Origin: Kribbella catacumbae DSM 19601 | GTDB taxonomy: Bacteria; Actinomycetota; Actinomycetes; Propionibacteriales; Kribbellaceae | Assembly: GCF_000372465.1 (NCBI RefSeq) | Contig: NZ_AQUZ01000007.1 | Span: 115-64,114 of the forward strand | Length of the DNA: 64,000 bases | Reading direction: 5' to 3' | In this document: positions 51,461 through 60,519 of the stretch, piece by piece | Layout of the letters: each line of letters begins with the position of its first letter | How positions within the stretch are numbered: the first letter of the stretch is position 1 | The notes under the pieces: generated by a model | What the model was told of the DNA's origin: nothing | What the model saw: only the letters and a program-made list of their open reading frames with translations | Databases searched by the model: none | Program-made: the position numbers and the translations under genes

Positions 51461-54400
51461 GTGTACTTCGGGGTGCTGGGGCCGCTGCTCGTCCGGACGG
51501 ATGCGGGTGAGCCGGTCATCGTGCCTGACACCAAGGTGCGTGCGTTGCTGCTCGACCTGTTGGTCAACCTTGGCAAGCCGGTGTCTGCTGATCGTCTGAT
51601 CGATGATCTCTGGGGCGATCATCCGCCGCGTAATGCGTCCGGCACGCTGCAAGCCCGCGTCTCACAACTCCGTACTGCGCTCGCTCGGGCTGAGCCGGGC
51701 GGTCGGGCGCTGGTCACTCACGGGCCGGGCGGCTACACCCTGGCGGTGCTGCCAGAGGTTGTCGATAGCAACAACTTCGAGCAGTTGGTGGCCGGCGGGT
51801 CGCGCCAGGTCGAGGTACTGCGGGAGGCGCTCGGGTTGTGGCGAGGGCCGGCGTACGCCGAGGTGGCGGATCGCGAGTTTGCCCGGGCTGCGCGGGATCG
51901 GCTGGAGGAACTACGGCTGACCGCTACGGAGGATCTTCTCGCGGCTCAGCTCGATCGGGTGTCTGGTGGGGCGGTGCTTGCCGAGGTTGCGCAGCTGGTG
52001 GTGCAGCAGCCGTTGCGGGAGCGGGTGCGGGCGATTCAGTTGCGGGCGCTGTATCGGGCCGGGCGGCAGGACGAGGCGCTGAAGGCGTTCGCTGAGTATC
52101 GGGAGCTGTTGGCTGAGGAACTGGGGGCTGATCCGGGGCCGGAGTTGGCCGCGTTGCATCAGGCGATCCTGCGGCATGATCCGGCGCTGACTGCGGGCGG
52201 TGGTAGCAAGCTGCCGGCGCCGCTGAACGAGCTGATCGGGCGGGAAGGCGCGGTGGCGGAGGCACTGTCGCTGCTGGCGAAGGCGCGGTTACTGACGCTG
52301 GTCGGCCCGGGCGGGGTAGGCAAAACCCGCTTGGCTCTCGAGCTCGGCCGCGAGGCTGCAGCAGGAGCTGCCACCGGGCCGGCAGCCGCTGTGGAGCAGG
52401 TGGTTCTTGTGGAGTTGGCGGCTTTTCGGGACGTGGATGTGCTGGATGCGGTGGCGGCTGGGGTTGGGTTGCGGGATGAAGTGGTGGGGATGCCGGTTCC
52501 GGCGATGGGGCGGGAGCTGAGCAAGCGGCTGGTCGAAGCGTTGAGGGCTCGGCCAAGTCTGCTGGTGCTCGACAACTGTGAGCATCTGGTGGATTCCGTG
52601 GCCGACCTGGTGGGAACGCTGCTGGCAGAAGTGCCGGGACTGCGAGTACTGACGACCAGCCGAGAGCCACTGGGCTTGGCGGGTGAGCACCTCCTGGAGG
52701 TGACCCCGCTGGCACCAGCAGCCGCCGCACGACTGTTCCGCGAACGAGCGACCGCCGCGGGCGCCGAAGACGTCACCCCCGCCGAGGATGCTGCTGTCGG
52801 GGTTATCTGTCGGCGGCTGGATGGGATTCCGTTGGCGTTGGAGCTGGCGGCTACTCGGGTGCGGGCGTTGGGAATGCAGGGGCTCGCGACGAAGCTTGAT
52901 GATCGGTTTCGGTTGCTGGCGGGTGGGCGTGGGGTTCCCGAGCGGCAGCGGACTCTGCGGGCAACCATCGACTGGAGTTGGGAGCTGCTGAGCGAGGACG
53001 AGCAGGTCCTGCTCAGGCGGCTCGCAGTACATGCCGACAGCTTCAGCCTGGAGGCGGCGGAGGAGGTCGGCGAACTACCGGCCGAAGTACTCGCGCGCTT
53101 GGTCGACAGGTCACTCGTAGTCTCCACCGGCGGCCGCTACCGGCTGCTGGAGTCAGTCGCCGCCTACAGCCTCGAACGACTGGTCGAGTCCGGCGAGGAA
53201 CCACGGCTCCGACTCCGACATACGGCGTACTACGTGTCGCTGGCTGAGCAGGCGGAGCCGCACCTGCGTGGCGCCGACCAGAGACTCTGGCTGGACCGAC
53301 TCGACCAAGAGAACGCGAATCTGCGGCTAGCCCTTCAGCACGCATCGCCGGCCAGCGCCCTGCGGCTAGTGAACGCCATGGCCTGGTACTGGTACCTCCG
53401 CGGGCGCCTGAGCGAGGCAAGACGCGCCCTGGCCGCCGCGCTCGCAGTACCGGGTCCTGCGAATGCTGCACGAGCTGCGGCGACTGTCTGGAGTGTGGGG
53501 TTCGCTGCGACGGCGGCGGAGGGGAGCAACCTCACGGCGGCCAGTACTGCGGCCCTGGCTCTGTACGAGTCGCTCGATGATGCGCAGGGTCAGGCGCGAG
53601 CAGAGTGGTTCCTGACGACGACACAGTGGGCGTACGGCGAAGGTCAGCTGCTCATGGGGCGGATCGATCGGTCGATTGCGACCTTCACCCGGCTGGGGGA
53701 TCGGTGGGGGTTGGCTGCGGCGCTCAGTACTCGGGCGCAGTTGTCGCTGACGCACGCTGATCTGGAGGCGTTGCAGAGAGACGGCCTGCGGAGTGTGGAG
53801 CTGTTCGACGAGCTTGGCGACGGGTGGGGGCAGTTGCAGGCAAACTACTCGCTCATCGTGGCTGCTGAGATCTCTGGGGACTACGAGACGGCCACCAGGC
53901 GGCTGCAGGATGCATTGCGGCTGGCCGAGGAGCTGGGGATGTGGACAGAGGTGTCGTTCCGTACGTCGGGGCTCGGGCGGATCGCGATGCTCACCGGGGA
54001 CTACGAGCGGGCTGACGAGCTACATGAGCGGGCGCGACGGCTGGCGATCGAGCAGTCCAACAAGTCGGCGGAGGAGTACGCCGAGGTCGGGCTCGGGATG
54101 ACGGCGCGACGACGGGGTGAGCTCGACAAGGCGGAGCAGCACCTGGCGAAGTTGCTGGGCTGGCTGCGGCAGGTCGGCGGCACGTCGGGCGTCGCTTTCA
54201 TCCTCACCCAGCTCGGCTTCATCGCGGACCAGCGAGGTGACCACGTCAAAGCCCTGCAACTGCAAACAGAAGCCCACGCGACAGCAGTCGCCACAGGAGA
54301 CGAGCGAGCTATCGCACTGGCTCTGGAGGGCCTGGCCGCCGCGAGAGCCTGCGCCGGTCAATCAGACCAAGCATTAGAACTCTTGAAGGAGGCAGAAGAG

Positions 54401-54484
54401 TTGCGGCTGAAGGTGGGTGTGCCGCTGGCGGCAGGGGAACGGTTCGATGTGGAGCGGATTCGGGAGGCTCTTGATGGGGTTTGA
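51461..54484 (+). CDS. AfsR/SARP-family transcriptional regulator
   Basis: A 1007-residue multidomain regulator. Residues 1-95 form the OmpR-like winged helix (VLGPLLVRTDAGEPVIVPDT, GTLQARVSQLRTALARA, THGPGGYTLAV). Residues 100-245 are the BTAD domain (LREALGLWRGPAYAEVADRE and RELLAEELGADPGPELAALH). An NB-ARC-type ATPase follows, with P-loop VGPGGVGKTRLALELG at about 281-296, Walker B SLLVLDNCEHLVDSV and LRVLTTSREPLGLAGEH. Residues about 620-1000 are helical repeats. SARPs bind direct repeats with 11-bp spacing and usually activate secondary metabolism. It starts at GTG 51461, and its end overlaps the FAD oxidase by 11 bp. Confidence 0.87.
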   Translation: MYFGVLGPLLVRTDAGEPVIVPDTKVRALLLDLLVNLGKPVSADRLIDDLWGDHPPRNASGTLQARVSQLRTALARAEPGGRALVTHGPGGYTLAVLPEVVDSNNFEQLVAGGSRQVEVLREALGLWRGPAYAEVADREFARAARDRLEELRLTATEDLLAAQLDRVSGGAVLAEVAQLVVQQPLRERVRAIQLRALYRAGRQDEALKAFAEYRELLAEELGADPGPELAALHQAILRHDPALTAGGGSKLPAPLNELIGREGAVAEALSLLAKARLLTLVGPGGVGKTRLALELGREAAAGAATGPAAAVEQVVLVELAAFRDVDVLDAVAAGVGLRDEVVGMPVPAMGRELSKRLVEALRARPSLLVLDNCEHLVDSVADLVGTLLAEVPGLRVLTTSREPLGLAGEHLLEVTPLAPAAAARLFRERATAAGAEDVTPAEDAAVGVICRRLDGIPLALELAATRVRALGMQGLATKLDDRFRLLAGGRGVPERQRTLRATIDWSWELLSEDEQVLLRRLAVHADSFSLEAAEEVGELPAEVLARLVDRSLVVSTGGRYRLLESVAAYSLERLVESGEEPRLRLRHTAYYVSLAEQAEPHLRGADQRLWLDRLDQENANLRLALQHASPASALRLVNAMAWYWYLRGRLSEARRALAAALAVPGPANAARAAATVWSVGFAATAAEGSNLTAASTAALALYESLDDAQGQARAEWFLTTTQWAYGEGQLLMGRIDRSIATFTRLGDRWGLAAALSTRAQLSLTHADLEALQRDGLRSVELFDELGDGWGQLQANYSLIVAAEISGDYETATRRLQDALRLAEELGMWTEVSFRTSGLGRIAMLTGDYERADELHERARRLAIEQSNKSAEEYAEVGLGMTARRRGELDKAEQHLAKLLGWLRQVGGTSGVAFILTQLGFIADQRGDHVKALQLQTEAHATAVATGDERAIALALEGLAAARACAGQSDQALELLKEAEELRLKVGVPLAAGERFDVERIREALDGV

Positions 54485-55862
54485 GTGGGTCAAGCAGGTG
54501 CCGGGGCTGGATGGGGAGTTGTTGGTCGACGAGGTCAGCCGGAGCGAGGTCTCGCAAGACGCCGGGCAGTACCTGACGGAAACGCCGCAGGTCGTACTGC
54601 GGCCGGGGTCCGTCGCTGACGTCCAGACGATGGTCAGGTTCTGCGCACAGCTTGAGATCCCAGTCGCGGCCCGCGGGCTGGCGAACACCACTCACGGCCA
54701 AGGGCTGGTCGGTGGGCTGCTGATCGACATGCGCTCACTGAACACCATTCACGAGATCCACGACGACCGCGCGGTGGTCGACGCCGGCGCCGACTGGCTG
54801 CAGCTGACCAACGCAGCCCACGAACGCGGCTTGACCCCGCCCGCGCTGACCGGCTTCCTCGGTCTCAGCCTCGGCGGCACCTTGTCCCTCGGCGGGATCC
54901 CGCCCGCGATCCAGTCCGGCGGTCAGGTCGACAGCGTGATCGAGCTGGAGGTGGTCACCGGCACCGGCGACCTACGCCGCTGTTCGCCGACCCAGGACGA
55001 AGACCTGTTCGAGGCGGTCCTGGCCGGCCTGGGGCAGTACGGGATCATCACCAAGGCCACCGTCCGCCTCGAGCCCGCGCCGGACCTGGTCCGAGGTCAT
55101 GAGCTCGCCTACCCCGACCTCACCGGCTTCTTCGAAGACTTCCGGACGCTGCTCGGCCGCGCGGAGATCAGCGAGATCTACGGCGACTGGTGGCGGCCGG
55201 GTGAGCAGGGCGAGGTGCAGCACCTCAACGCCTTCACCTTCCACTCCCAGGCCGAGCCGCCCGACGACGCGCACCTGCTCCGCGGCCTCACGCCGGCCAC
55301 GACCGAGATCAGCGAGAACGACTTCCTCCCGCACGTCACCCGGATCGACGTCGCGGTCGAGCAACTCCGCGAGCTTCTCGACTGGGATCACCTGGCGAAG
55401 CCGTGGCTCACCGTCTGGCTCCCCGAGGCGACCGTCGAGCAGTACGTCACCGAGGTCGTCACGCACCTGACGCCGAGGGACATCGGCACCGGCGGGTTCG
55501 TCCTGCTCTACGCCCACCGGCGTTCCCGCCTCACCCGGCCGTCGCTGAGCCTGCCGCAAGACGACAGCGACTGGGTCTACCTCTTCACCCTGATGACCGC
55601 CGGCCAGCCGAGCACGGAGTACGCCAACGAGATGACCGCCGGCCAGCCGAGCACGGAGTACGCCAACGAGATGCTGGCCAGGAACCGCGGCCTGTACGAC
55701 CGGGCCCGCGCGCTCGGCGGCACGCGGTACCCGATCGAGTCGGTCGCCTTCACCCAGGACGACTGGGCGGACCACTACGGCGACCGCTGGCCAAAGCTCC
55801 AGGAACTCAAGCGCACATTCGACCCGGCCGGGATCCTGACCCCCGGCCCGGGCATGTTCTGA
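54474..55862 (+). CDS. FAD-linked oxidase (BBE/cytokinin-oxidase-like)
   Basis: A 462-residue VAO/PCMH-fold flavoprotein: VVLRPGSVADVQTMVRFCAQ and VAARGLANTTHGQGLVGGLL bind FAD, AVVDAGADWLQLTNAAHERG and the LSLGGTLSLGGIPPAIQSGG segment belong to the same domain, and a substrate/cap domain ends FDPAGILTPGPGMF. It resembles cytokinin dehydrogenase-type oxidases. The ATG at 54474 follows GGGAGG and overlaps the SARP gene by 11 bp, so it is likely its co-transcribed or regulated partner. Residues 374-399 contain an exact 13-residue duplication that probably adds a loop or disrupts the cap domain. Confidence 0.82.
   Translation: MGFEWVKQVPGLDGELLVDEVSRSEVSQDAGQYLTETPQVVLRPGSVADVQTMVRFCAQLEIPVAARGLANTTHGQGLVGGLLIDMRSLNTIHEIHDDRAVVDAGADWLQLTNAAHERGLTPPALTGFLGLSLGGTLSLGGIPPAIQSGGQVDSVIELEVVTGTGDLRRCSPTQDEDLFEAVLAGLGQYGIITKATVRLEPAPDLVRGHELAYPDLTGFFEDFRTLLGRAEISEIYGDWWRPGEQGEVQHLNAFTFHSQAEPPDDAHLLRGLTPATTEISENDFLPHVTRIDVAVEQLRELLDWDHLAKPWLTVWLPEATVEQYVTEVVTHLTPRDIGTGGFVLLYAHRRSRLTRPSLSLPQDDSDWVYLFTLMTAGQPSTEYANEMTAGQPSTEYANEMLARNRGLYDRARALGGTRYPIESVAFTQDDWADHYGDRWPKLQELKRTFDPAGILTPGPGMF
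55593..55670. repeat. exact 39-bp tandem duplication in the FAD-oxidase gene
   Basis: 55593-55631 is repeated without a change at 55632-55670. Thirteen codons (MTAGQPSTEYANE) are duplicated in frame, so the gene stays open. Perfect identity including silent positions implies a very recent event. Confidence 0.95.
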
Positions 55863-55863
55863 A

Positions 55864-56829
55864 CTACTTGCCGAGCCAGGCGTCGACCTTCGACTGGTTC
55901 TCCTTGACCCACTTCTCGGCGGCCGCGTCCGGGGTCAGCTTGTCCTCGGCGATGTACTTCGCGACCACGTTCTGGTCGTCGTTGGTCCAGTTGAACTTCT
56001 TCACCAGCTCGTACGCCGGGCTGCCCGAGTCGGCGAACTTCTTCGACACGATCTTGTCCAGCTCGTACGCCGGGTAGTCGCAGGCCACCTTCGCCGGTAC
56101 TGCGTCGCAGCCGGTCGTGTACGCCGGCAGGTCGACCTTGACCAGTTTCAGCTCGTTGAAGAACCACTGCGGCTCGTAGAAGTACCCGATCACCGGCTTC
56201 TTGTTCTTCTCCGCGTCCCGGAACGCCTGGATCAGCGCCGTCTCGGAGCCCGCGTAGACAACCTTGTAGTCCAGCTTGAGGTTCTTCACCAGCGCCTCGT
56301 CGTTGGTGACGAACGACGGGTCGCCGTCCAGCAGCTGGCCCTTGCCACCCGACTCCGAGGTCTTGAACATCGCGGCGTTCTTGTTCAGGTTCTTCCAGTC
56401 CTTGAGCTCCGGGTGCTCGGCCGCGAGCCACGGCGGCAGGTACCAGCCGATCACGCCCTTGTTACCCGACAGCCCGGCCTCGACGGCGACCTTCTGCTCG
56501 GTGATGTACTTCTTCTTCAGGTCCTCGTGACCCCAGTTCTCCAGGTTCGCGTCGACCTCACCGGTGCTGAAGCCCTGCCAGGCGATCTCTTCCTTCAGGT
56601 TCTTCTTCACCACCTTGCAGCCGAGCTCCTTGGTCGCCACGTACGCGACCACGGCCGCGTTCGCCTCGTACCCGACCCACGGGCTGACGGCCAGGTTGAA
56701 GGTGCCGCACTCCTTGCCACCAGTGGTAGCCGGCTTGTCGGCCTCGCCGACCTTGGCGCCTCCACAGGCAGTCAAGGCCAGGGCAAACGCGGTCAGAACT
56801 CCAGCACTCCGGAGCTTCTTGGTCACCAC
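55864..56829 (-). CDS. glycine betaine/proline-type substrate-binding lipoprotein (ProX/OpuAC)
   Basis: A 321-residue binding protein with lipoprotein signal (VLTAFALALTACGG, Cys22). FNLAVSPWVGYEANAAVVAY, CKVVKKNLKEEIAWQGFSTG, WGHEDLKKKYITEQKVAVEA and IGWYLPPWLAAEHPELKDWK are of the OpuAC/ProX type for quaternary amines; the aromatic WYLPPW and YEPQWFFNE segments are candidate cage residues. It is last in a three-gene operon with permease and ATPase. Its stop is 2 bp from that of the convergent FAD oxidase. Confidence 0.88.
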   Translation of the reverse strand: MVTKKLRSAGVLTAFALALTACGGAKVGEADKPATTGGKECGTFNLAVSPWVGYEANAAVVAYVATKELGCKVVKKNLKEEIAWQGFSTGEVDANLENWGHEDLKKKYITEQKVAVEAGLSGNKGVIGWYLPPWLAAEHPELKDWKNLNKNAAMFKTSESGGKGQLLDGDPSFVTNDEALVKNLKLDYKVVYAGSETALIQAFRDAEKNKKPVIGYFYEPQWFFNELKLVKVDLPAYTTGCDAVPAKVACDYPAYELDKIVSKKFADSGSPAYELVKKFNWTNDDQNVVAKYIAEDKLTPDAAAEKWVKENQSKVDAWLGK

Positions 56830-58784
56830 AGGTTGTCTCCTCTAGCTGTTCCTTTGAACTTCCGGGTACGCCGGGCCGCGGCCTGCGTGATCCGGTCGAG
56901 CATCACGCCCAGCAGCACGATAGCCAGCCCGGCGGCGAGTCCCTTGCCGTACAGCTCGCTCTGCGCGAAGCCGGCGGCGACGTCGTACCCGAGGGCGCCG
57001 GCGCCGACGAGTCCGCCGACGACGACCATCGAGAGCACGTAGATCAGGCCCTGGTTGACCGCCAGCGCGATCGCCCGCCGGGCCACCGGGAGCTGCACCT
57101 TGCTGATCACCTGCCAGGTGCTGGAGCCGACCGAGTTCGCCGCCTCGACGGTCGCGACCGGCACAGCTCTGATGCCGTCGGCAACGATCTTGGTGGTCAC
57201 CGGTACGGCGAACACGACCGCCGCCGCGATCGCGGTGAACCGGCTTGTCCCGAACAGGGCCAGGAACGGTACGAGGTACACGAACGGCGGCATCGTCTGA
57301 CCGGCATCGAGAATCGGCCGCAACCAACTGTCCGCGCGGTGATTGCGGCCCGTCCACACGCCGAGCACGATCCCGACGGCGACGACCACGACCGTGGCGA
57401 GCAGGGTCGAGGCGAGCGTGACCATGCTGTCGTGCCACACGCCCGTCGCGACCAGGAGTCCGAGGCAAACAGCAGCCGGTACTGCGCCCCGCCAGCTGCC
57501 CAGCAAGGCGGCCAGCGCCACGATCACCACGGCGACGAGCCACCACGGCGACTCGGTGAGCAAAGCTTCGAGCGGGTTGAGTACGCCCTTGGTGACCGCG
57601 TCACGGACGCCGAACGTGAAGCCGCCGAAGACGTCCTGCACCCAGTTCGTCGCGTCGGTTGTGGCGACAGCGATCTTCGAGCCGATGTTGGCGCCAGTCG
57701 GGAAATCGGCCGCCCACACATAGGTCCGCGAGAACCAGACCGCCACTAGTGCCACGACCGCCCCAGCGCCGAGCAGCACCTTGCGCCGCAGGCTCGCAGT
57801 ACGCCAGGGTCGGTCGCCGGCTGCAGTGGTCACCCGGTCGAGCACGATCGCCAGTACGACGATCGCGAGGCCGGCGTTGAACGCGACGCCGACGTCGAGC
57901 GTCTGCAGCGCCTTCAGCACGGTCTGCCCGAGCCCGGGCGCATCGATCAGCGCGGCGACGGTCACCATCGACAGCGCGGCCATGATCGTCTGGTTGATGC
58001 CGACGACGACCGTACTGCGCGACATCGGCAGCAGTACCTTCATCAGCGTCTGACCGCCCGACGAGCCGAGCGAGCGGGCCGCCTCGACGCTCTCGCGCGG
58101 CACCGAGCGGATCGCGTGCGCGGTGAGCCGGACGACCGGCGGGGCCGCGTAGATCAGCGTCGCGATGGTCGCCGCGGCCGGGCCGATCGCGAAGAACAAC
58201 GTGAGCGGGGCGAGGTACACGAAAGTCGGCAGAGTCTGCATCAGGTCGAGGATCAGCGTCGCGACTTTGAAGGCGCGATTCGACAACCCCGCCCAGATGC
58301 CGAGCGGGATGCCCGCGAGCAGCGCCAGCAGAACGGCCGCGATGGTCAGCGAGAGCGTGTCCATGCTCTCCTGCCACAACCCCTGCAGCCCCAGGAACGT
58401 CAGCCCGGCGGCGGTCAGCACCGCGACCTTCCAGTTCCCGAAGGCCCAGGCCAGGTACGCCGAGACCGCGACCACGCCGAGCCAGCCGATCAGCGGCACC
58501 GGCCGCCCGTACGACGGTTGCGCGATCACCGCCTGGAGCAGGATGACGAACTGGTCGACGACGACCCGGATCGCGTCGAGGAAAGCGTTACCGCCACCCA
58601 GGAAGTCGCGCTGATCGGTCAGCCAGCGATGCAGGCCAGTGGTCTCCTGACCACCGAGCGCGAGCGTGTTGATGCCCTTCAGCACAAACCAGGCGGCAAC
58701 CCAGGCGACCAGCAGGACGCCGACGATCACCCCGCGACGAGGCCGCCGTACCTCGATCTCGACCGAACCCGTGATGGAAGCCAT
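56823..58784 (-). CDS. ProW-like permease with two fused transmembrane domains
   Basis: A 653-residue protein made of two homologous ProW-type permease domains (about 90-335 and 400-635). Each has its own coupling loop: PRESVEAARSLGSSGGQTLM and VATVEAANSVGSSTWQVISK. Each also has a PTFVYLAPLTLFF or PPFVYLVPFLALF segment. A single polypeptide therefore supplies both halves of the channel, instead of a homodimer of one-domain subunits. It overlaps the binding-protein gene by 7 bp and begins where the ATPase gene ends. Probably imports betaine or proline under osmotic stress. Confidence 0.86.
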   Translation of the reverse strand: MASITGSVEIEVRRPRRGVIVGVLLVAWVAAWFVLKGINTLALGGQETTGLHRWLTDQRDFLGGGNAFLDAIRVVVDQFVILLQAVIAQPSYGRPVPLIGWLGVVAVSAYLAWAFGNWKVAVLTAAGLTFLGLQGLWQESMDTLSLTIAAVLLALLAGIPLGIWAGLSNRAFKVATLILDLMQTLPTFVYLAPLTLFFAIGPAAATIATLIYAAPPVVRLTAHAIRSVPRESVEAARSLGSSGGQTLMKVLLPMSRSTVVVGINQTIMAALSMVTVAALIDAPGLGQTVLKALQTLDVGVAFNAGLAIVVLAIVLDRVTTAAGDRPWRTASLRRKVLLGAGAVVALVAVWFSRTYVWAADFPTGANIGSKIAVATTDATNWVQDVFGGFTFGVRDAVTKGVLNPLEALLTESPWWLVAVVIVALAALLGSWRGAVPAAVCLGLLVATGVWHDSMVTLASTLLATVVVVAVGIVLGVWTGRNHRADSWLRPILDAGQTMPPFVYLVPFLALFGTSRFTAIAAAVVFAVPVTTKIVADGIRAVPVATVEAANSVGSSTWQVISKVQLPVARRAIALAVNQGLIYVLSMVVVGGLVGAGALGYDVAAGFAQSELYGKGLAAGLAIVLLGVMLDRITQAAARRTRKFKGTARGDNLW

Positions 58785-59872
58785 CAGGAGAGGCGCCGCG
58801 CAGGGGCAGGAGCCGTTTCCCTGTCCGCGACGACGGCGAGGATCTCCTCGTCGCCGACCACGCCGAGCAGCTGCCCGTCGGCGACGACCTTCACCGCGCC
58901 GCCCGCCTCGAGCACCTGCCGGGTCGCCTCCCGGACCAGGACGTCGGGACCGAGCTCAAGGCCGGCCAGCTCCTCGCCGTCTCGCGGCTGACGGACGATC
59001 CAGCGCAGCGTGAGTACGTCGGCGCGCGGTACGTCGCGGACGAAGTCGCGCACATAGTCGTCCGCCGGAGCCCCGACGAGTTCGTCGCCGGTCCCGAGCT
59101 GGACCGCCTCGCCGTCGCGCATCAGCAGGATCCGGTCGCCCAGCTTGAGCGCTTCGGACAGGTCGTGGGTGATGAACACCATCGTCTTGCCGACCTCGCG
59201 GTGCAGCCGGACGACCTCGGTCTGCATCTCGCGGCGGATCAGCGGGTCGAGCGCGGAGAACGGCTCGTCGAAGAGCAGTACGTCGGGGTCGCAGGCGAGC
59301 GCGCGAGCCAGGCCGACGCGCTGCTGCATGCCGCCGGAGAGCTGTTCGGGGTACAGGTTCTCGTTGCCGCGGAGGCCGACCAGGTCGATGACCTCCTGGG
59401 CGCGGCGACGGCGATCGGGCTTGCTCTCACCGCGGACCTCGAGGCCGTACGAGACGTTGTCGATCACCTTGCGGTGCGGAAGCAGGCCGAAGTGCTGGAA
59501 GACCATCGAGAACTTGCTCCGGCGCAGCGTCCGCAGCCGCTTCTCGTCGGCGGCGCGCAGGTCCTCGCCCTCGAAGTAGATGCTGCCGGCGGTCGGCTCG
59601 ATCAGCCGGGTCAGGCAGCGGACCAGGGTCGACTTGCCGGAACCCGACAGGCCCATCACGACGAAGACCTCGCCCGGGGCGACGTCGAAGCTCAGGTCGC
59701 GGACGGCCGCAGTACAGCCGGTCTGGTCGAGCAGCTGGGCCCGGCTCAACGCTGCCAGCTCAGGACGGCGCGGAACCCGGGCGGCCTTCGGACCGAACAC
59801 CTTCCACAGACCCTGGATCGACAGCAGCGCCTCGCTGTCCTGCAAGTCGGGGTACTCGAGCTGAGCGGTCAC
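58784..59872 (-). CDS. ProV-type ABC ATPase with CBS-like tail
   Basis: A 362-residue ABC ATPase: [20 protein letters not shown] (Walker A GLSGSGKS), [20 protein letters not shown], signature [16 protein letters not shown], Walker [18 protein letters not shown] and [20 protein letters not shown]. The N-terminal [20 protein letters not shown] insertion and HRKVIDN match the betaine/proline ProV group. The C-terminal 90 residues form a CBS-like segment that senses ionic strength in homologues. It starts at GTG 59872. Confidence 0.9.
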   Translation of the reverse strand: MTAQLEYPDLQDSEALLSIQGLWKVFGPKAARVPRRPELAALSRAQLLDQTGCTAAVRDLSFDVAPGEVFVVMGLSGSGKSTLVRCLTRLIEPTAGSIYFEGEDLRAADEKRLRTLRRSKFSMVFQHFGLLPHRKVIDNVSYGLEVRGESKPDRRRRAQEVIDLVGLRGNENLYPEQLSGGMQQRVGLARALACDPDVLLFDEPFSALDPLIRREMQTEVVRLHREVGKTMVFITHDLSEALKLGDRILLMRDGEAVQLGTGDELVGAPADDYVRDFVRDVPRADVLTLRWIVRQPRDGEELAGLELGPDVLVREATRQVLEAGGAVKVVADGQLLGVVGDEEILAVVADRETAPAPARRLS

Positions 59873-59875
59873 AAT

Positions 59876-59937
59876 GGTTCACCCTCGCATCCCGGCCACC
59901 GGGTTCGTCGTGAACCGCCGACAATATCGAAACGATA
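59876..59937. promoter_or_regulatory. promoter region of the osmolyte transporter with two inverted repeats
   Basis: GGTTCAC (59876-59882) and GTGAACC (59910-59916) form an inverted repeat just upstream of the GTG start. TATCG-AAA-CGATA follows at 59925-59937. These are candidate operators for osmotic regulation; no adjacent regulator gene is seen. Confidence 0.4.
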
Positions 59938-60028
59938 GGTCCCGAGTTCCCCCGCGGGTATCTGACACTTCAACCTTTACCTGGTCTTACCCCGGACCGC
60001 CCGCCCTGAAAGCCCATTGCCGCACCGG

Positions 60029-60493
60029 TTATGTCACAGGCTGGTACGGCGGCGCTTCGCCCCAGCCCCACTTCGGAACCGGAGCCATCGGTGGCGGCGT
60101 AGCGCCGGGCTGGGAGTTCGCGAGGGCGAGGCGAGTGCCCCACTCCACGTAGGCGACGAAGGCCGAGCGGAATTCGGGGTCGTCGGGGAGGCCGGCCGGG
60201 TCGGCGCTGGCGGCGATCAGGCCGGCCCAGCGGGAGCGCTGTTCTTCGGTGAGGCCGAGGTTCAGGTGATGGGAGAGCATCGCCGGATAGCCGCCGAGCT
60301 CGTCGGTGTAGCGGCTCGGGCCGCCGAAGACCTCGCCCAGCCAGAGGGCGACATGCTCGCGATGCTTGTCGCTCATCTGCGCGAAGACCGGCGCGAGGAT
60401 CGGGTCGTCCAGCACCTTGTCGTAGAACACCTCGGTCAGCCGGAGGAATGCCTCCGCGCCGCCCGCCCACTCATATACCGTCGGTGTCGTCAT
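60029..60493 (-). CDS. group II truncated haemoglobin
   Basis: A 154-residue truncated globin starting MTTPTVYEWAGGAEAFLRLT. FYDKVLDDPILAPVFAQMSD is helix A/B with the conserved Tyr/Phe positions, HREHVALWLGEVFGGPSRYT the distal region, and AMLSHHLNLGLTEEQRSRWA includes the proximal His helix. It resembles the actinobacterial group II (trHbO/GlbO-like) proteins used in oxygen or nitric-oxide handling. The last 20 residues are a Pro-rich extension (PGATPPPMAPVPKWGWGEAP). Confidence 0.88.
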   Translation of the reverse strand: MTTPTVYEWAGGAEAFLRLTEVFYDKVLDDPILAPVFAQMSDKHREHVALWLGEVFGGPSRYTDELGGYPAMLSHHLNLGLTEEQRSRWAGLIAASADPAGLPDDPEFRSAFVAYVEWGTRLALANSQPGATPPPMAPVPKWGWGEAPPYQPVT

Positions 60494-60519
60494 GTAATCA
60501 TGTAATCAGATCGAAGGGT

